Source: Leisingera methylohalidivorans DSM 14336
Lineage (GTDB): Bacteria; Pseudomonadota; Alphaproteobacteria; Rhodobacterales; Rhodobacteraceae
Length of the DNA: 64,000 bases
Assembly (NCBI RefSeq): GCF_000511355.1
Contig: NC_023135.1
Span: 2,568,371-2,632,370, forward strand
Direction of reading: 5' to 3'
Shown: one piece after another, positions 62,877 through 64,000 of the stretch
Layout of the letters: every line of letters starts with the position of its first letter
Position numbering within the stretch: position 1 is the stretch's first letter
Notes under the pieces: generated by a model
Seen by the model: only the letters and a program-made list of their open reading frames with translations
Told to the model about the DNA's origin: nothing
Database searches by the model: none
Program-made: the position numbers and the translations under genes

Positions 62877-63707
62877 TCACTCTTCTTGCAGCAGGTACTT
62901 CGGCTGCAGCACATGGATCGTCGGGCGGCTGGGCAGGCTGCGCAGCGACACCGTCAGCGTATTGTTGCCTTCATTCACCACATCAAACTCTGGGCCGGTC
63001 CGGGCCAGGAACTGCTGCAATGACGCGCCGCTGAACCAATGCATCGGGATAATGACTGAGGAACGCAGCCGCCCCAGAACTTCCAGCATCTGGTCCAGCG
63101 GCAGGGTTATGCCGCCATCCACAGCGGCCATCACAACATCAAGCCGCCCCAGCGCCGCGAACTGTTCCGGCGTCGGCACGTGGTGGAGATGGCCCAAATG
63201 GCCGATGCAAAGGCCGGCCGCTTCGAAAACAAAGATCGAGTTGCCTTGCGCCACCACGCCTCCGAACATGTTGCGGATGTCGGTTGATACATTGCGGATC
63301 AGCATTTCGCCAAGATCCAGGTGGTGTTCTGCCCCGCTCCCGCGCGGCCCCCAGCCCCGCAGCACATGGGGAATGGCTGGATCGGGGTGCGCGGTCCAGT
63401 GGGTTTCATGCGCGTGGTTCATGGTGACCACATCCGGGATCAGCGGCGCGGCGCCGGTGAAGCCGGTAAAATCGGTGACCACATTCAACCCGCCTTCGGT
63501 GCGCAGCAGGAAGGAGGCATGCGCGATATAGCGGATCTGCACGCTATCCTGCGCAACCGGGTCCTGCCAATCGGCTTTGTGCAGGTACTCGAGGCCGGGC
63601 GTGTCCTGGGCCAGTGCGATGCAGTGGCTTGCACGCCGCTCCTGAACTTGAGCGGCGGCAGCTCCGGAAAGCACCAAGGCGCAAGCAAGGGCGGGCAAAA
63701 CGCGCAT
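62877..63707 (-). CDS. Exported metallo-beta-lactamase-fold hydrolase
   Basis: 276 residues from MRVLPALACALVLSGAAAA, a signal peptide. The mature protein resembles UlaG-like MBL proteins: IRYIAHASFLLRTEGGLNVVTDF, then MNHAHETHW in place of HxHxDH, GHLGHLHH and MHWF for later metal ligands. The metal site is therefore mostly present. It acts in the periplasm on an unknown substrate. Upstream in-frame ATG codons would place the signal peptide internally. Confidence 0.82.
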   Translation of the reverse strand: MRVLPALACALVLSGAAAAQVQERRASHCIALAQDTPGLEYLHKADWQDPVAQDSVQIRYIAHASFLLRTEGGLNVVTDFTGFTGAAPLIPDVVTMNHAHETHWTAHPDPAIPHVLRGWGPRGSGAEHHLDLGEMLIRNVSTDIRNMFGGVVAQGNSIFVFEAAGLCIGHLGHLHHVPTPEQFAALGRLDVVMAAVDGGITLPLDQMLEVLGRLRSSVIIPMHWFSGASLQQFLARTGPEFDVVNEGNNTLTVSLRSLPSRPTIHVLQPKYLLQEE

Positions 63708-63892
63708 AGGAGTGGTTATAGGGCGCTGCTGCGGTTCGTCAGCCCCGAAGAGAATCATTTGCACACATAGCGCCCAATGCAGCGGCAGAATTGAAATTTC
63801 TGTCTTGCAACCGGGCCGGGCTTCACGACAGCGGTGCATTTACTGCCCACCAGCGACCGGCAGCTATTCCCGGGGAGCCCGCGTGGCTGTGA

Positions 63893-64000
63893 TCAGGCCT
63901 GTCCGGTCAGTGTCTTGCCGCGCCGGTCGTGCCGCAGCGAAGCATACAGCACATGGGTCCGCCAGCGGCCGTTGATCTGCAAATAGGACTGGGCAACGCC
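63893..64000 (-). CDS. C-terminal end of a GNAT (RimJ/RimL-type) acetyltransferase, cut by the window
   Basis: The last 35 codons of a leftward gene are visible; the rest lies beyond the window. The sequence GVAQSYLQINGRWRTHVLY matches the usual end of RimJ/RimL-type GNAT proteins (G.A..YL.I.G.W.DHV.Y.). The stop is TGA at 63893-63895. Confidence 0.65.
   Translation of the reverse strand, partial: GVAQSYLQINGRWRTHVLYASLRHDRRGKTLTGQA

Overview
The window reads as chromosome of a GC-rich alphaproteobacterium of the Roseobacter group (Rhodobacteraceae). The evidence is the gene content and order: glyQ, a DUF6446-type protein, glyS, a PEP-utilising dikinase and a SleB-like hydrolase in a row; paired Lrp/AsnC regulators divergent from ilvC; two TRAP/GntR-type catabolic loci; and a ctaD gene preceded by a perfect FNR-type box. 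I could not fix the genus. No phage, insertion sequence or CRISPR array is visible.

Region by region. 1-9.85 kb is a catabolic and transport block: a truncated AEC permease, an Asp/Glu-racemase-type enzyme with a GntR regulator, then a LysR regulator divergent from an operon of an enolase-superfamily enzyme, a DadA-like FAD oxidase, a complete TRAP transporter (DctP, DctQ, DctM) and a BASS-like permease. 9.8-16.3 kb holds four leftward genes that look like a surface-glycan locus: a sulfotransferase-like protein, an alpha/beta-hydrolase with a worn methyltransferase-like front half, a glycosyltransferase-methyltransferase fusion carrying a G10 homopolymer, and a double GT2-type protein. A tRNA-Leu(GAG) bounds it. 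16.7-20.2 kb has two exported paralogues that share a glycine-zipper and peptidoglycan-binding-like module; one carries a complete caspase-like domain. 20.3-31.7 kb is mixed housekeeping: lipB, a LuxR-type regulator fused to a catalytically worn hydrolase, HIT protein, ctaD, YqeY-like protein, carA, a membrane GT2 enzyme with two C-tracts, GntR and a HAD nucleotidase.

31.8-39.9 kb carries a UbiH-family hydroxylase, an M50 peptidase, a class V aminotransferase, a lower-GC orphan gene translationally coupled to two AsnC genes, ilvC and two EamA exporters. 39.9-50.7 kb is a long leftward block: glmM, folP, a FolB fusion, SleB-like hydrolase, PPDK-like enzyme, glyS, DUF6446 protein and glyQ. 51-64 kb carries a SPOR/PG-binding/trypsin-fold protein without its catalytic His and Ser, an SDR, DUF1178, EcsC and GNAT proteins, a flavin reductase-like protein, a hexapeptide acetyltransferase, SulP, mtnP, apt, a GlcD-like oxidase, an exported MBL protein and the tail of a GNAT enzyme.

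Two themes stand out. First, long C/G homopolymers sit inside two glycosyltransferase genes and could allow phase variation of surface sugars. Second, several proteins keep an enzyme fold but have lost catalytic residues (trypsin-like, hydrolase fused to LuxR, methyltransferase-like, sulfotransferase-like, kinase-like tail of FolB), which suggests binding or regulatory roles. All assignments come from reading the sequence; no database search was made.
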